Part shown: piece after piece, positions 63,948-64,000 of the stretch
Numbering within the stretch: the stretch's first letter is position 1
Layout of the letters: every line of letters starts with the position of its first letter
Position numbers and translations under genes: made by a program
The notes under the pieces: generated by a model
Seen by the model: only the letters and a program-made list of their open reading frames with translations
Database searches by the model: none
What the model was told of the DNA's origin: nothing
Assembly (NCBI GenBank): GCA_943736015.1
Contig: OX031065.1
Span: 26,426,427-26,490,426, forward strand
Direction: 5' to 3'
Source of the DNA: Tridacna crocea
Taxonomy: Eukaryota > Mollusca > Bivalvia > Cardiida > Cardiidae
DNA length: 64,000 nucleotides

Positions 63948-64000
63948 ATGTTTCGAGAGCCATTCTACCTCAAGATTCAGTCATTTGCCAGACACGGGTT

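Overview
The window looks like non-coding, repeat-saturated eukaryotic DNA, most likely from a bivalve mollusc. It is AT-rich, has no long ORFs, carries many tRNA-derived SINEs, and holds repeat types I associate with bivalve genomes (tandem units with GGGCAATAACTC, GATCAGCCTG hairpin MITEs, 'GCCCTAGG' arrays). The taxon is an inference from repeat character. No complete protein-coding gene is visible. Coding traces are almost all transposon-borne and broken.

The dominant component is one palindromic MITE family, called Pal-1 here. It has about 60 full, half or degenerate copies of about 226 bp, roughly one per 1.1 kb, in both orientations. Each copy runs from TTAACYCWTTACC to GGTAAWGRGTTAA and has a central, nearly perfect palindrome of up to 71 nt. 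The ends resemble piggyBac-type TTAA elements. In entries for this family '+' means the ACAATCCC arm is on the left and the TTTGTCG arm on the right. Subfamily A has the core GCTGGTWACCAGC. Subfamilies B and C have different but equally self-complementary cores (GCTCGTAACGAGC and GCTCATTATGAGC).

Layout. 0-10 kb: Pal-1 copies, a SINE, a hairpin MITE, and a Pal-1 copy split by a TTAA element. 10-13 kb: a MULE-like TIR element (9-bp TSD) carrying half of a zinc-binding-domain ORF, then a full-length dead mariner. 13.5-15.3 kb: a foldback element and a repeat-poor stretch. 15.3-16.8 kb: clustered Pal-1. 17-21.6 kb: a ~165-bp tandem array split by a 3.1-kb hAT-like element, itself split by a 1.9-kb hAT element with an 8-bp TSD, which holds a Pal-1 copy and two near-identical SINEs. 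25-28 kb: SINE, Pal-1 pieces and a promoter-like segment (NRF1 and ETS motifs, then a splice donor). 30-36 kb: a ~150-bp array, a candidate small first coding exon, a hAT-like element with an N-terminal coding remnant, and a second MULE with the other half of the zinc-domain ORF. 38.5-40 kb: a third hAT-like element. 45.8-48.2 kb: a very regular 156-bp tandem array. 55-58.5 kb: a Pal-1 copy split by a TA-target element, then a Harbinger-like element with CCGTA-rich arms. 58.6-64 kb: Pal-1 copies and one GC-richer unexplained block.

The main story is layered transposition. Several insertions can be undone exactly, by TSD, by restored tandem-repeat spacing or by the restored Pal-1 sequence, which gives relative ages. 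The two strongest candidates for something undescribed are the Pal-1 family, with covarying palindromes and recurrent breaks at the palindrome centre, and the MULE family carrying a conserved CxxC / YVCGxCF domain with its own promoter-like leader.
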